Counted from the stretch's first letter, positions 1 to 9,214 are shown. The stretch: 64,000 nucleotides of DNA from Earliella scabrosa (GCA_022605405.1 JABYQQ010000004.1:868001-932000); one strand, 5' to 3'. Made by a program: numbers and translations. The notes: generated by a model not told the origin, from the letters alone.

Positions 1-352
1 AGGGTGCGCTGGATGTAGGCTGGCATATATGAAACGATGGATAGCTGCGCGCAACGACAGCAGTTCGAGATAGGGATGCCAGCGAGAGTCGAGCAACGAG
101 ACAGAAGCGTCGAGATTTGGAGGCATGGCGGGCAGATGGGAGCAGACGAGTGGCTAGCCCGAGTTGAACAAAGGGATTTGGCGGCTGGCCGGACCAGCGG
201 CGAACGGCAGCATTTGGCGAGCGACAGCGTTTTTGGTGTCTATGTTACCCTCCTCGAGTCTCGACGTTCAACACTGAACACACACGGTCTCAGCCCGCAC
301 AGTAGGGAGAATACACGGAAGGCTTCGGGGTTATATACAAGTACAGAGTTCG
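1..352. other. No gene recognised (left edge)
   Basis: This stretch lies downstream of the stop codon of the minus-strand F-box-like gene. A plus-strand open frame of 112 codons exists but shows no recognisable domain or splice structure, and I treat it as chance. It probably holds the 3' untranslated region of the neighbouring gene. Confidence 0.4.
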
Positions 353-1395
353 TCAATCGTCATCAAAAGTCATGACATGGTAGGGGTCCGGCTCCGACGT
401 CCAAGTTCCTGTCCACACCCCGTCCTCCAGTTTCCACTCGCTAAGTATCCCACCGCGATCGTATACGCGCTGCCAGACGGTGATGTGGCGGAGAGTCGGA
501 TGGGGGTCGTTTACGTCAACCCACTGTTGGAACATCTTGCGCTCGGCGTTCCGGCTATTGGGCGCACTGGTCAACGCGCCAGCAGTTCGGATGACCAGTC
601 GTTCGAGGTGCGGCAGCTGCTTCAACGCAGAGATCCATTGGGTCCGATCACTCCAAGGACGCGCCTTGTGCTTTTGACCCTGAAGGTACGTGAGCATGAA
701 TTGGACGTTGCCGGAAGGACTGTACACACCGGCGCCTTGCACTTCTCAATCAATTTGAGGTTGCGGAGGTAGCGGAATTTCGCCGCAACCTTGCGCAAGA
801 TAGCACCGTCTTCAGGCTTGAACTCTGCAGTGAGGACATAGATCGCAGGGGGTGCCACGGGTATCTTCGTGATGACCGCAGAAGAAACAGTACCAGGGCG
901 GCCGCTGTCCAAGCGAAGCCGGGTGATAGCTTCGTGAACGAGATGGGGCGCGCATTCGACCGGGCAGCGAATGTCGGTAACATGGTCGACATCGATCGAC
1001 GCAAGGGCGCACTTGACTGACCTCCCACACGAGTCTATGGATAAAGCACGCAGCCCGTAATGAGCAGCTACGAATGGCACCAAGACTCGGTGAGGCATGT
1101 TGGTCTTGAGTACCGTGACGAAGGGCAGGCGGGCGTTGAGGAGCGATGTAAGGGGGAGGGGGGGCGTTAAGAACAGTTCCAGGATGGAAATGTTTGGCAT
1201 CAGCGAGAGAACTGCCGAGATGGAGTTCTCCACGATATGCCGCTCCATTGCTGCGATCGACAGCGTGAGTCGGAGATGAGTAACGGCGGCGCCATACTCC
1301 GGTTTTATAAGCGCCACTTCAACGAAGGCAATCAAGTCCTTCAGAGAGGAGAACGCCCGCATATCCTGTGGGGACAGTGTCAACGATACGTGCAA
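353..1395 (-). CDS. Leucine-rich F-box-like protein (partial model)
   Basis: Two exons can be joined with confidence. Exon A runs from about 1395 down to 730. A 50-nt intron occupies 729-680 (donor GTGTGT, branch-like CTCAC, acceptor CAG). Exon B runs 679-353 and ends in an acidic FDDD tail. The protein has repeated leucine-rich stretches (SLMPNISILELFL, LPHLERLVIRT, LRNLKLI), like the degenerate leucine-rich repeats of Agaricomycete F-box proteins, a very expanded family that selects substrates for SCF ubiquitin ligases. No F-box itself is visible, so the N-terminus is missing from this model; it probably lies in an upstream exon (1396-1667). Ty3-A sits directly upstream, so the 5' region may have been displaced or the gene inactivated. 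Family assignment is by general pattern and is moderate. Confidence 0.5.
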
Positions 1396-1667
1396 TAGAT
1401 AGGACGTCCGTTGAATATACTCGCCTGAAGTGGCATGACGGCGGCGGCCTGCGAATTGGTGTCAGTAACTCCGACCTCCGACTGGAGGAGTAAAGACGTA
1501 CTGCCTCGATAACACTGCGCTGCTGAGAACGGGTGACAACCATCGCAAACGGTCGATGTGCGGATGAGATTGGGATGCGAGAGAGGAGTCGATTGGAGTA
1601 AGAGGTAGAGTTGTCTGAGGGAAGGGGCGTGTTTGAGCGTACAAAGGCCATTGACGACCGGCGTCAT
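1396..1667 (-). CDS. Possible 5' exon(s) of the F-box-like gene
   Basis: Two overlapping minus-strand frames start with true ATGs at 1667 and 1651. The one from 1667 contains LKHAPSLRQLYLLLQSTPL, which looks like a leucine-rich repeat and suits the downstream gene. I cannot fix the splice junction to the exon ending near 1395. The ATG at 1667 is only 24 bases from the Ty3-A 5' LTR, so any native promoter now lies beyond 9,743. Confidence 0.3.
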
Positions 1668-1690
1668 GAGGCGTAAGTCCCGCCGCCGAC

Positions 1691-2219
1691 TGTTACGACG
1701 GTTACGGTCACGGTCACGGTCACGCCCAGCCCGTTCTTTTTCATCTTTCCTTTTTCGGCTCGACGGTCTCGCCCCAGTCTCGACCCCTTCCCTTTACGGT
1801 TAGCTCCGTTCCCCCGGTCCAGCCCCAGTCTCGACCCCTTCCCTTTACAGTTAGCTCCATCCCCAGTCCAGCCCCAGTCCAGACCCTTCCCCGTTACGGT
1901 TTAGTCCCGATCCCCATCGCTCCGTGTACTTCCAGCCCTGGCTAGCCTCCCCCACCCAGACCCAGTCTGGATCCCCTCACCGGCTAGCCCCCTCTAACCC
2001 TAGCTATTCTGGACTCTGACTCAGACCCCGGACACCGGTCCCCCACATGTATATATAGACACACGAGCAGGGCCCCAACCCTCAGCTCGACCTGGTTATC
2101 CAACACTGTAACCTTGACCTCTTGGCACGACTGCCTCGACTCGTCACGAGCCTCGACGATCGACCTCGAACCCTTGCTGTGCTCGTCACGCGTAACCCGT
2201 TACCAGTGACGTCATAACA
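1691..2219 (+). repeat. Ty3-A 5' LTR
   Basis: The U3 part starts with three GGTCAC hexamers and carries about three imperfect tandem copies of a ~60-bp CT-rich unit (AGTCTCGACCCCTTCCCTTT) between about 1770 and 1910. These could be enhancer-like repeats. A TATA box lies at 2050-2058. The sequence is matched by the 3' LTR over all 529 bp. Confidence 0.93.
2050..2058 (+). promoter_or_regulatory. TATA box of Ty3-A LTR promoter
   Basis: TATATATAG sits about 170 bp before the LTR end. Transcription would begin some 25-35 bp downstream. From there to 2826 I find no ATG at all, so the first AUG of the predicted transcript is the MSG start of gag. Confidence 0.6.
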
Positions 2220-2239
2220 TAAGGTCGAGCTCTACCGAC
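2220..2239 (+). other. Putative primer-binding site of Ty3-A (internal tRNA match)
   Basis: The bases right after the 5' LTR do not complement a tRNA 3' CCA end. Their reverse complement contains AGTCGGTAGAGC, the D-loop and D-stem of many eukaryotic tRNAs, followed by nine bases that could be an anticodon stem ending in the anticodon loop. This resembles priming by a half tRNA, as known for Drosophila copia. The specific tRNA is not identified. Confidence 0.4.
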
Positions 2240-2334
2240 TGGCCAATCTATCCAGATTCAGGCCCTCTGCTTGACTCCACACTCGCTCTCGAACCGCTAG
2301 CTGGAAGGACGCTAGCCGAACCCCTCGCTGCTGA

Positions 2335-2826
2335 ACCCCACACGTAGTCACCACGGATCCCCAGTTCACCCTCCAAGGCGGCCTCGCTTACTACGAGAAC
2401 AAGCTTGTCGTCCCCAACGAAGACCGTAGTGGCTGGAACTACGCCCCCGAAGGCATCGAAACCCTCGAAGACATCTGCACAGCCTATCCGGATTACCCGC
2501 AGTTCTTTGAACGAGTCACCGGCCAACCGTTCCCCTTGCGACAGGCCGTCACCCCACGCCCCAGTCCCATCGAACTCATTGCAGCAGGAGCCACCCCACG
2601 CGAACCACCGAACCGAGAAGACTCTGACGAAGAAGAGCGAGTCGACGAACCCGAACCGGAAGTACCGGAACCAGACGAACCTGAACCAGAAGAACCCGGA
2701 CCGGAAGCACCAGAACACACCGAACCAACTGCACAGTTGGCAACGCAGATCCAGACACTGACGATTACCACGAACACGACACCAACGAACCCCCCACCGA
2801 ACACCGTACCCCCGCAGACGACCACC
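2335..2826 (+). CDS. ATG-less N-terminal extension in frame with Ty3-A gag
   Basis: The gag frame is open from just after a TGA at 2332-2334, for 164 codons before the first ATG. It reads like real protein (LVVPNEDRSGWNYAPEGIE, CTAYPDYPQFFERVTG) and then becomes acidic and proline-rich with repeated Glu-Pro (about 2640-2730). No ATG occurs in any frame between 2220 and 2826. Either translation starts at a non-AUG codon (TTG at 2536 is one option), or a spliced leader supplies a start, or this is an ancestral coding region now bypassed. Ty3-B shows the same arrangement. Confidence 0.5.
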
Positions 2827-3786
2827 ATGTCAGGCACGCAGAACCCCACTGACATCAAGATCAAGATGCCCTCCGACTTCTCTGGCAAGAGGAGCGAGGC
2901 AAAGGAATGGCTTCAGAAGTGCTCCCTGTACTTTGCGTTCAACCCCGCTACCTTCTCCACCGATACCCACAAGGTCGTCTTTGCCCTCATGCTCATGAAG
3001 GGTGGAACCGCTGGCCCGTGGGCCTCGGACTTCATAGTCCAACAGGAGGCGCAACACCCTGGAAACTATGGCACCTGGGACAACTTCGTGACGCAGATCA
3101 AGGCTTCGTTCTCCGATGTCGACGAGAAAGGGTCGGCCAGACTTGCCCTCCGATCCCTTGTCCAAGGGAAACGACCAGTCGATGAATACATCGTGGAGTT
3201 CAAGAACGTCATCACCCGATGCGGGATCACCGACTTCGACATCATCAAGGACTTCTTCTTCACCGGGCTCAACAGCTCGCTTCGTGACCGCATCCACAGC
3301 TGCGAAACCATGCCCGACACTGCAGAGAAGCTCTACTCGAGGGCTGCCCAGCTTGAAAACCAGTGGCGCATGGGCAAGGCCTATGGAGGACAGAAGACGA
3401 ACAAGACCGCAAACACGTTTGGAGGGAAACGACCCTACATCGCCCCGAAGGAACGCGACCCCGATGCCATGGACATCGACCGCATGACAGCCGAAGAACG
3501 CGAGAAGCACTTCAAGGAAGGAAGATGCTTTACCTGCCACAAGATTGGACACCTCTCCCGCAACTGCCCCGACAAGCGCAACCAGAAGACCCAGAACCGT
3601 ACCAACGCTCGCGTTGCGAACATCGACGACGAAGAAGACAAGAGATCCACCACTTCCCATTCCACCACCTCCACCACCGCCTCTCGCCGGCTTGTTGCGG
3701 CTCGTGTCCGCCTGGCCCTCAAGGACCTCGACAGTGATGTGGATAGAGAGGAGGTGTTGAAGGAAGTGTGCGACGAGGGTTTTTGA
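2827..3786 (+). CDS. gag: Gag polyprotein of Ty3-A
   Basis: The 319-residue form from the first AUG (MSGTQNPTD) contains the Ty3-type Gag capsid region (EWLQKCSLYFAFNP, WASDFIVQQ, DEYIVEFKNVITRCGI) and one CCHC zinc knuckle, CFTCHKIGHLSRNC, with perfect C-x2-C-x4-H-x4-C spacing. Gag packages element RNA and forms virus-like particles in the cytoplasm. Its frame ends at TGA 3784-3786, immediately after a G GGT TTT slippery heptamer, and overlaps pol. A serine/threonine-rich tail follows the knuckle. Confidence 0.88.
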   Translation: MSGTQNPTDIKIKMPSDFSGKRSEAKEWLQKCSLYFAFNPATFSTDTHKVVFALMLMKGGTAGPWASDFIVQQEAQHPGNYGTWDNFVTQIKASFSDVDEKGSARLALRSLVQGKRPVDEYIVEFKNVITRCGITDFDIIKDFFFTGLNSSLRDRIHSCETMPDTAEKLYSRAAQLENQWRMGKAYGGQKTNKTANTFGGKRPYIAPKERDPDAMDIDRMTAEEREKHFKEGRCFTCHKIGHLSRNCPDKRNQKTQNRTNARVANIDDEEDKRSTTSHSTTSTTASRRLVAARVRLALKDLDSDVDREEVLKEVCDEGF

Positions 3787-6700
3787 AGCGGCGGATCGCG
3801 TCGACGTCGACTCCGCGTAAGCAGATCCGAACTGTAATACTGACGAAGAACTCGAAACAGTCTATGCGAATTCCTCTCAAGTTCATTTTGGACCGAATCG
3901 TCGAAACCGATGGCCTCATCGACACAGGGGCAGGAGAACTCTTTGTGGACTACCGATACGCGAAGAAGGAGAACATGCCGATGAAGAAACTACCGCAACC
4001 GATCCGAGTCTTCAACGCGGATGGAACCACCAACGAACAAGGCACCATACGACACTTCGTCCTGACCGAGATGGAAGCCGGAGGACACCGACATCTCGTA
4101 CGCCTCCTCGTAACCGGGCTTGGCAAGAAAACAGTCATCCTTGGCCTCCCCTGGCTGAAGAGAATCAACGCCTCCATCGACTTCGCTGCAGGAACCATCA
4201 AGATCGACCCCTCCCGGGTCAACCTCTTACCGAGCGAAATGCTTCGCGCCAAATGGTTCCCAGACCGAGACAAGTTCACCGGACGCAAGCTCAAGAAGAC
4301 CACATGCGAAGACGCCCAAGACGAAGACCGACTGCCAAGGAAGAACGAAGACATCCCAGAAGAACACCACATCCTGACTAGTGCCGAACCCGCACCGACC
4401 AACCACGAACCCGAGCCGATCAGCTATGAACCCGTAGGAATCTCCATTGCGGAACCCGAAGCTGGAGAAGAAGACCAAGACCTCCTCCTGGCGTACCTTC
4501 AAGACGAACCACCCGAGCAAGTACTGACAGATGGAGCTATTGAAGCACATGGCGACATGCTCAAGATCGGACCTGCACTCACCCCTGAACACCGACACGA
4601 CTACGACACCCGATTCGGACGAGGACCCACCATTGGACGCATCCGATACATCTCCCATCGCGCCATCTACTCGACGACACAGAACGTATGGATACGAGCG
4701 AAGATCAACCCCGCTATGGCACTGGCTCAACATCAGCACGCACAAGAGAGGCCCAAGACACTTGAAGAAATGGTCCCCAAAGCCTATCGGCAGTACGCCA
4801 AAGTCTTCGAGAAGGCTGCCACTGAACGATTCCCCGGACCTCGACCATGGGACCACGCCATCGATCTGAAACCCGGATTTGTCCCGAAGGACTTCAAACT
4901 CTACCCCCTGTCTCCGAGGGAGCTCGAGGCTGAGAACGCCTTCCTCGACGAAAACCTCCGCAAAGGGTACATTCGTGAATCCAAATCCCCGATGGCTTCG
5001 CCCTTCTTCTTCGTAGGAAAGAAGGATGGATCGCTACGACCCTGCCAAGACTACCGATACCTCAACGAATGGACAGTGAAGAACAAGTACCCTCTACCCC
5101 TCGTCTCGGAACTTGTGGACAAGCTCAAGGGAGCCAAGATTTTCTCGAAGTTCGACCTCCGATCCGGATACAACAATGTACGCATCAAGGACGGCGACCA
5201 GTGGAAAGCAGCAGTCAAGACACACCGAGGACTCTTTGAACCAACCGTCATGTTCTTCGGACTCTGCAACTCGCCTGCGACATTCCAAACCATGATGAAC
5301 GCGATCTTCAAGGACATGATCGACGAAGGATGGATGGTAATCTACATGGACGACATACTGATCTTTTCGAACGACTTAGATGAACACCAACGACGAACGC
5401 TACGCGTACTGCAACGATTGCAAGAGAACGACCTCTTCCTCAAGCCCGAGAAGTGTCTCTTTGATGTCCCTGAGGTCGAATACCTCGGGATGATCGTCAG
5501 GGAGAACCAGATCGCCATGGACCCTGTCAAGGTCAAGGGGGTCCTCGAATGGCCGGAACCGACGAACGTCAAAGGAGTCAGATCCTTCCTCGGATTTGGC
5601 AACTTCTACCGCCGTTTCATCGACCACTTCTCTGACATCGCAAAACCACTGAACGAACTCACTCAGAAGAACCGACAATGGGAATGGACAGCGGAATGCC
5701 AGAAGGCCTTCGACACGCTAAAACAGTGCTTCGGATCAGCCCCTGTGCTCACCATGCCCGACTGGACCCGACCATTCGTCATCGAATCCGATGCATCCAA
5801 ATGGGCCTCAGGTGCAGTTCTACGACAGCGCGACGCCAATGGCGACCTCCACCCCTGCGCCTACCTTTCGAAGTCGTTCTCCGAAACCGAACGAAACTAC
5901 GAGATCTACGACCGCGAACTCCTAGGCATCGTCCGAGCCCTAGAGGAATGGAGACACTATCTCGAAGGCTCGGGACACCCCGTGACGATCCTGACCGACC
6001 ACAAGAACCTGTCATACTTCAAGCAACCACAGAAACTGAACCGACGACAAGCCCGTTGGGCCCTCTTCCTTTCCCAGTTTGACATGCAACTCGTACACAC
6101 CCCTGGACGCAACATGGTACAATCTGACGCACTCTCCCGACGACCAGACCTCTGCCCCGACACCGACCACGACAACGAAGACCGGATTCTCCTCCCAGAC
6201 AACGTATTCGTGAACCTGATCGACACCGAACTCACCACGCGCTTCAAGGTCTTCGCAGCGAAGGACGCCTTCTTCAATGCAGCGCAAGCCGCGATCACCG
6301 ATGGAACACTTCCCCCGATGAAGACGAAACTCTCCGACTGGGAAATGCGCGACGGCCTCGTCTTCTACAAAGGCCGTTGCTACGTCCCTGCCGACGAACA
6401 ACTCCGACGGAACCTCGTCCACCAATACCACTACTCGAAACCGGCCGGCCACCCAGGCAAGTTTGGAACACTAGAACTCCTACGGCGCGACTACTGGTGG
6501 CCAGGCATGTACACCATGGTACCCCGTTTCGTCGTGGGCTGCGGAATCTGTCAAGCGAACAAACCGAACCGCCATCCGACGACACCCCCGCTGAACCCGA
6601 TTCCCGCCACCGACGTCCACTATCCCTTCCAGCAAGTCTCCATCGACTTCATCACCGATCTCCCCGAATCGAACGGCTATGATTCAATCATGGTCGTGGT

Positions 6701-7022
6701 AGACCATGGCCTTACGAAGGGGGTGATTTTCATCCCTTGCAACAAGACGATCGACGCACCCGGAACCGCGCAACTCTACTACGAACACGTATACCGACGC
6801 TTTGGACTCCCAACCAAGATCATATCCGACCGAGGACCGCAATTCAAGTCCGCCTTCACTGCCGAACTAGGACGACTCCTGGGCATCACACTCAACATCT
6901 CAACCGCCTACCACCCCCAGACCGATGGTTCGACAACGAGTCAACCAGGAACTCGAACTCTACCTCCGCATCTTCATCGAGGACCAACCAGGAGACTGGG
7001 CCAACCGGCTCATCGACGCTGA
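3768..7022 (+). pseudogene. pol: Pol polyprotein of Ty3-A, frameshifted in integrase
   Basis: The frame has no ATG at its start and is entered by -1 frameshifting. Domains in order: aspartic protease (GLIDTGAGELFVDY), reverse transcriptase (YMDDILIFS active site near 5344), RNase H (Asp in IESDASKWASG, Glu in ERNYEIYDREL, Asp in LTDHKNL, Asp in QSDALSRRP), and integrase with an HHCC zinc domain (HQYHYSKPAGHPGKFG to CGICQANK) and the first two catalytic acids (DFITDLP, ISDRGPQF). After HPQTDG at about 6929 the frame is lost: two bases are missing compared with the expected GQTER, and an unrelated tail runs to a stop at 7022. The lesion removes the third catalytic acid (Glu). The rest of integrase continues in another frame at 6925-7677. 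Confidence 0.9.
3777..3816 (+). promoter_or_regulatory. Predicted -1 ribosomal frameshift signal, Ty3-A gag-pol
   Basis: The heptamer G GGT TTT (3777-3783) is in the exact X-XXY-YYZ register of the gag frame and abuts the gag stop TGA. After a 7-nt spacer, GCGGA (3791-3795) pairs with TCCGC (3812-3816), and between them GTCG pairs with CGAC to extend the stem-loop. The pol frame is -1 relative to gag, as required. Confidence 0.72.
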
Positions 7023-7677
7023 GATAGCGCACAACAACCGAACACACTCCGCCAGAGGAGTCTCCCCCTTCTACCTCATGATGGGGTACGAACCAACCCT
7101 GATCCCGACGACTTACCCCAAGACAGGCAAAGTCTCGATCCAGCAACACCTTATCGCGCTCCAGAAGGCTCGAGACGAGGCCTTGGCCGCCCACGAACTA
7201 GCCCGGCAAGTCATGGCCGAGCGGATCACCAAGCACTTCGTCCCATTCAAGAAGGGTCAGAAGGTCTATCTCGACGGCCGGAACCTGAAGCTCCGATACG
7301 CCAACCGGAAACTTGCCCCGAAACGAGAAGCCCCCTTTGTCATCACTGACGTCATCAACCCCCTGAATTACCGCCTCGAACTGCCCAGCCACTGGAAGAT
7401 CCACCCCGTTTTCCATGCCTCCCTCCTCGTGCCCTATCACGAGAACGACACACATGGCCCCAATCACCCTAGACCCGCTCCAGACATGATCGAGGGCGAA
7501 GAAGAATACGAGGTCGAGGCCATTCTAGGCCACAAGAAGTACCGAGGGAAGTACCGATACCTGATCAAGTGGAAGGGGTACTCCTCAGCCGAAAACTCCT
7601 GGGAACCCGAGGAGAACCTCCTGCCCGGCGCCGAAGAAGACCTCCTCGCCTATAAGAAGGCGAAGCGACTCACCTGA
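6925..7677 (+). pseudogene. pol: 3' part of Ty3-A pol: integrase C-terminus and chromodomain
   Basis: Continues integrase after the frameshift near 6930-6940, starting at [11 protein letters not shown]. It contains the conserved YLMMGYEP block, the GPF/Y-like stretch ([25 protein letters not shown]) and a C-terminal chromodomain (about 7500-7650: [33 protein letters not shown]). Chromodomains steer chromovirus integration to marked chromatin. The stop is at 7675-7677, 14 nt before the first membrane ORF. It is not independently translated in this copy; an intact sibling would have it fused to the upstream part. Confidence 0.88.
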
Positions 7678-7691
7678 GCGCCCCAGCACCC

Positions 7692-7853
7692 ATGCTCGCC
7701 ATCATCGCCCTCCTGTGCCTGTACATCATCCTCCTCCTCGCCATCACCCTCGCCACCATCGTCTACCTCCTGCGTGAGTTCACCATCCAGCTCCTCGAAC
7801 ACACCCTCCACACTCGCGACCACCCTCACAAGCACGACTCGTCGGGCTGGTAA
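7692..7853 (+). CDS. Small membrane protein 1 in env position of Ty3-A
   Basis: A 53-residue ORF with a true ATG (MLAIIALLCLYII) just 14 nt after the pol stop. Residues 2-27 form one strong transmembrane helix; the rest is polar with several histidines (HTRDHPHKHDSSGW). No homolog is recognised. It is separated by 5 nt from a second small membrane ORF. The region is pyrimidine-rich, which favours Leu/Ile/Phe codons by chance, so the reading needs comparison with other copies; the tight packing of three ORFs in a row argues for function. Confidence 0.5.
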   Translation: MLAIIALLCLYIILLLAITLATIVYLLREFTIQLLEHTLHTRDHPHKHDSSGW

Positions 7854-7858
7854 AGCCC

Positions 7859-8011
7859 ATGATCACCCTCGCCCTCATCCTTATCACCATTCTCGCCATC
7901 TACTTCCTCATCCTCTTCTTCGTCGTTGCATCCTTCTCCCGTCTCTTCACCACTCTTCACTTCCTTCTCGACTTCCGTGATCCCCTCAACCCCGAAAAGG
8001 ACGACATTTGA
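7859..8011 (+). CDS. Small membrane protein 2 in env position of Ty3-A
   Basis: A 50-residue ORF (MITLALILITILAIYFLILF) with one transmembrane helix over about residues 2-25, followed by an amphipathic, charged tail ending EKDDI. Its TGA (8009-8011) directly abuts the ATG of the next ORF (8012), and the two are in the same frame. Reading through that single TGA would join this membrane segment to the CCHC protein. No known family is recognised. Whether it is made is inference. Confidence 0.5.
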   Translation: MITLALILITILAIYFLILFFVVASFSRLFTTLHFLLDFRDPLNPEKDDI

Positions 8012-9175
8012 ATGGGCCCTCCGCTATACTCCTCCCGCATGACCGGCATATCGCCAACCCCGACCCTGGTCGAACCGGAACGATCTCCAGTACCCCCCGT
8101 ACGCCGTGAAGAGATCCGGAGCATCCTGGAAGAGCGCACCGAAGACACACCGCTGTGGACCGCGATCACGTACTTCTACGACCACTACAACTCGGAAACG
8201 TTCGAAGACATCCTCGCCCCCCACGACCTCGTCGACGAACTCCTGTCGGTCCATCTCGATCTCATCCGGGACTGTATCACCTACGACCGGCTCATACTCC
8301 AAGCCGAGACCTTCGCCAAGGTACTCGAGTCGGCGGACGGACAGATCGAAGCCCTAGCCCGGTGCATGCTCGCGGACCTCCAACGTGGACGAAGACACCT
8401 CGACAGTACTCTCGAAATCCTCGAATTCGCCCTCGAAGATGCAGGGCTCGTTCCCACCTTTCGAGGACTCTTCCCTGGGATCTTCACCGAAGACCCGCCG
8501 CCTAGCCCACAACCCGTTGCGACAAGCCCCGTTGCTTTCCAGCAGTCACGTCCGGGTCAACCACGACCGCTCGCAGGGACCACACACTCTCGTTCCCCGA
8601 CTCCGTTTGAACGACGAATCCGTCCACGGCGCAATTCGAACCTGGAGAACATACCGCCAACTCCCCCAATGGCTGGTAGCCCGACCGGACAAAACCCCCA
8701 TGCTCGCGGCATTGCGTCACCACTTCCCGCTCCTGACCACACCAGCGAGGAAGAGACTCACATGGGTGACTCCCCACCGCCACTACCAGTTCCGCCGCCA
8801 AGCGCGTATCCGGGTCCCTATCGCTCCCCACTCACAGGTCGAATCCATGTTCCGGTACCTGCAGCGCAGTCAAACCGCGCTTCGTCCTCTGCGACCGTAC
8901 AATGCGGGTTCTGCCTGGGCAATGGACATGATTACGTCACATGCCCCCACTGGATCTGCCCAGGTTGTGGTCTCCACGCCCCCGGTCACACTCCTGATTC
9001 GTGCCCGGACCCTAGACGTCCACGCACCTGGGACGCTTGGGCCGCTCTTTACCAGCACGACGACCTGGGACCAACCCCTCCCCCGACTGGCAACGCCCTT
9101 AGTATCCTTCAGTGGCCCGACAGCCAGGCGGCACGACACGTGACGCGCACGGAGGACTTCGACCTCGAGGGTTAA
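8012..9175 (+). CDS. Env-position ORF3 of Ty3-A with two Cys/His knuckles
   Basis: A 387-residue protein from ATG 8012. The N-terminal ~150 residues look helical and acidic (REEIRSILEER, LVDELLSVHLDLIRDCI, LESADGQIEALARCMLADL). The middle is proline/serine-rich and disordered. The C-terminus has CGFCLGNGHDYVTC, an exact C-x2-C-x4-H-x4-C knuckle, followed by a second cluster CPGCGLHAPGHTPDSC (C-x2-C-x6-H-x4-C). These are nucleic-acid-binding knuckles like those of Gag, here in a separate protein after pol. It could be a Gag-like accessory protein or a host-derived gene. It ends at TAA 9173-9175, shortly before the polypurine tract. Ty3-B has no counterpart. Confidence 0.65.
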   Translation: MGPPLYSSRMTGISPTPTLVEPERSPVPPVRREEIRSILEERTEDTPLWTAITYFYDHYNSETFEDILAPHDLVDELLSVHLDLIRDCITYDRLILQAETFAKVLESADGQIEALARCMLADLQRGRRHLDSTLEILEFALEDAGLVPTFRGLFPGIFTEDPPPSPQPVATSPVAFQQSRPGQPRPLAGTTHSRSPTPFERRIRPRRNSNLENIPPTPPMAGSPTGQNPHARGIASPLPAPDHTSEEETHMGDSPPPLPVPPPSAYPGPYRSPLTGRIHVPVPAAQSNRASSSATVQCGFCLGNGHDYVTCPHWICPGCGLHAPGHTPDSCPDPRRPRTWDAWAALYQHDDLGPTPPPTGNALSILQWPDSQAARHVTRTEDFDLEG

Positions 9176-9203
9176 TTAGTTCTCCGGTGGAGAACTCCCA
9201 TAC

Positions 9204-9211
9204 GAAGGGGG
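9204..9211 (+). other. Polypurine tract of Ty3-A
   Basis: GAAGGGGG lies three bases upstream of the 3' LTR, the expected place for the plus-strand primer of reverse transcription. Confidence 0.7.
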
Positions 9212-9214
9212 TTA

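Noticed and set aside
2536..3786. Gag starting at 2536 as an ATG start
   Set aside because: The codon there is TTG. The first ATG in frame is 2827, so any longer form needs non-AUG initiation or splicing.
7022..7022. Natural end of Ty3-A pol at 7022
   Set aside because: The last ~30 residues lose all similarity right after HPQTDG, while the expected integrase text resumes in another frame; this is a frameshift, not a true terminus.
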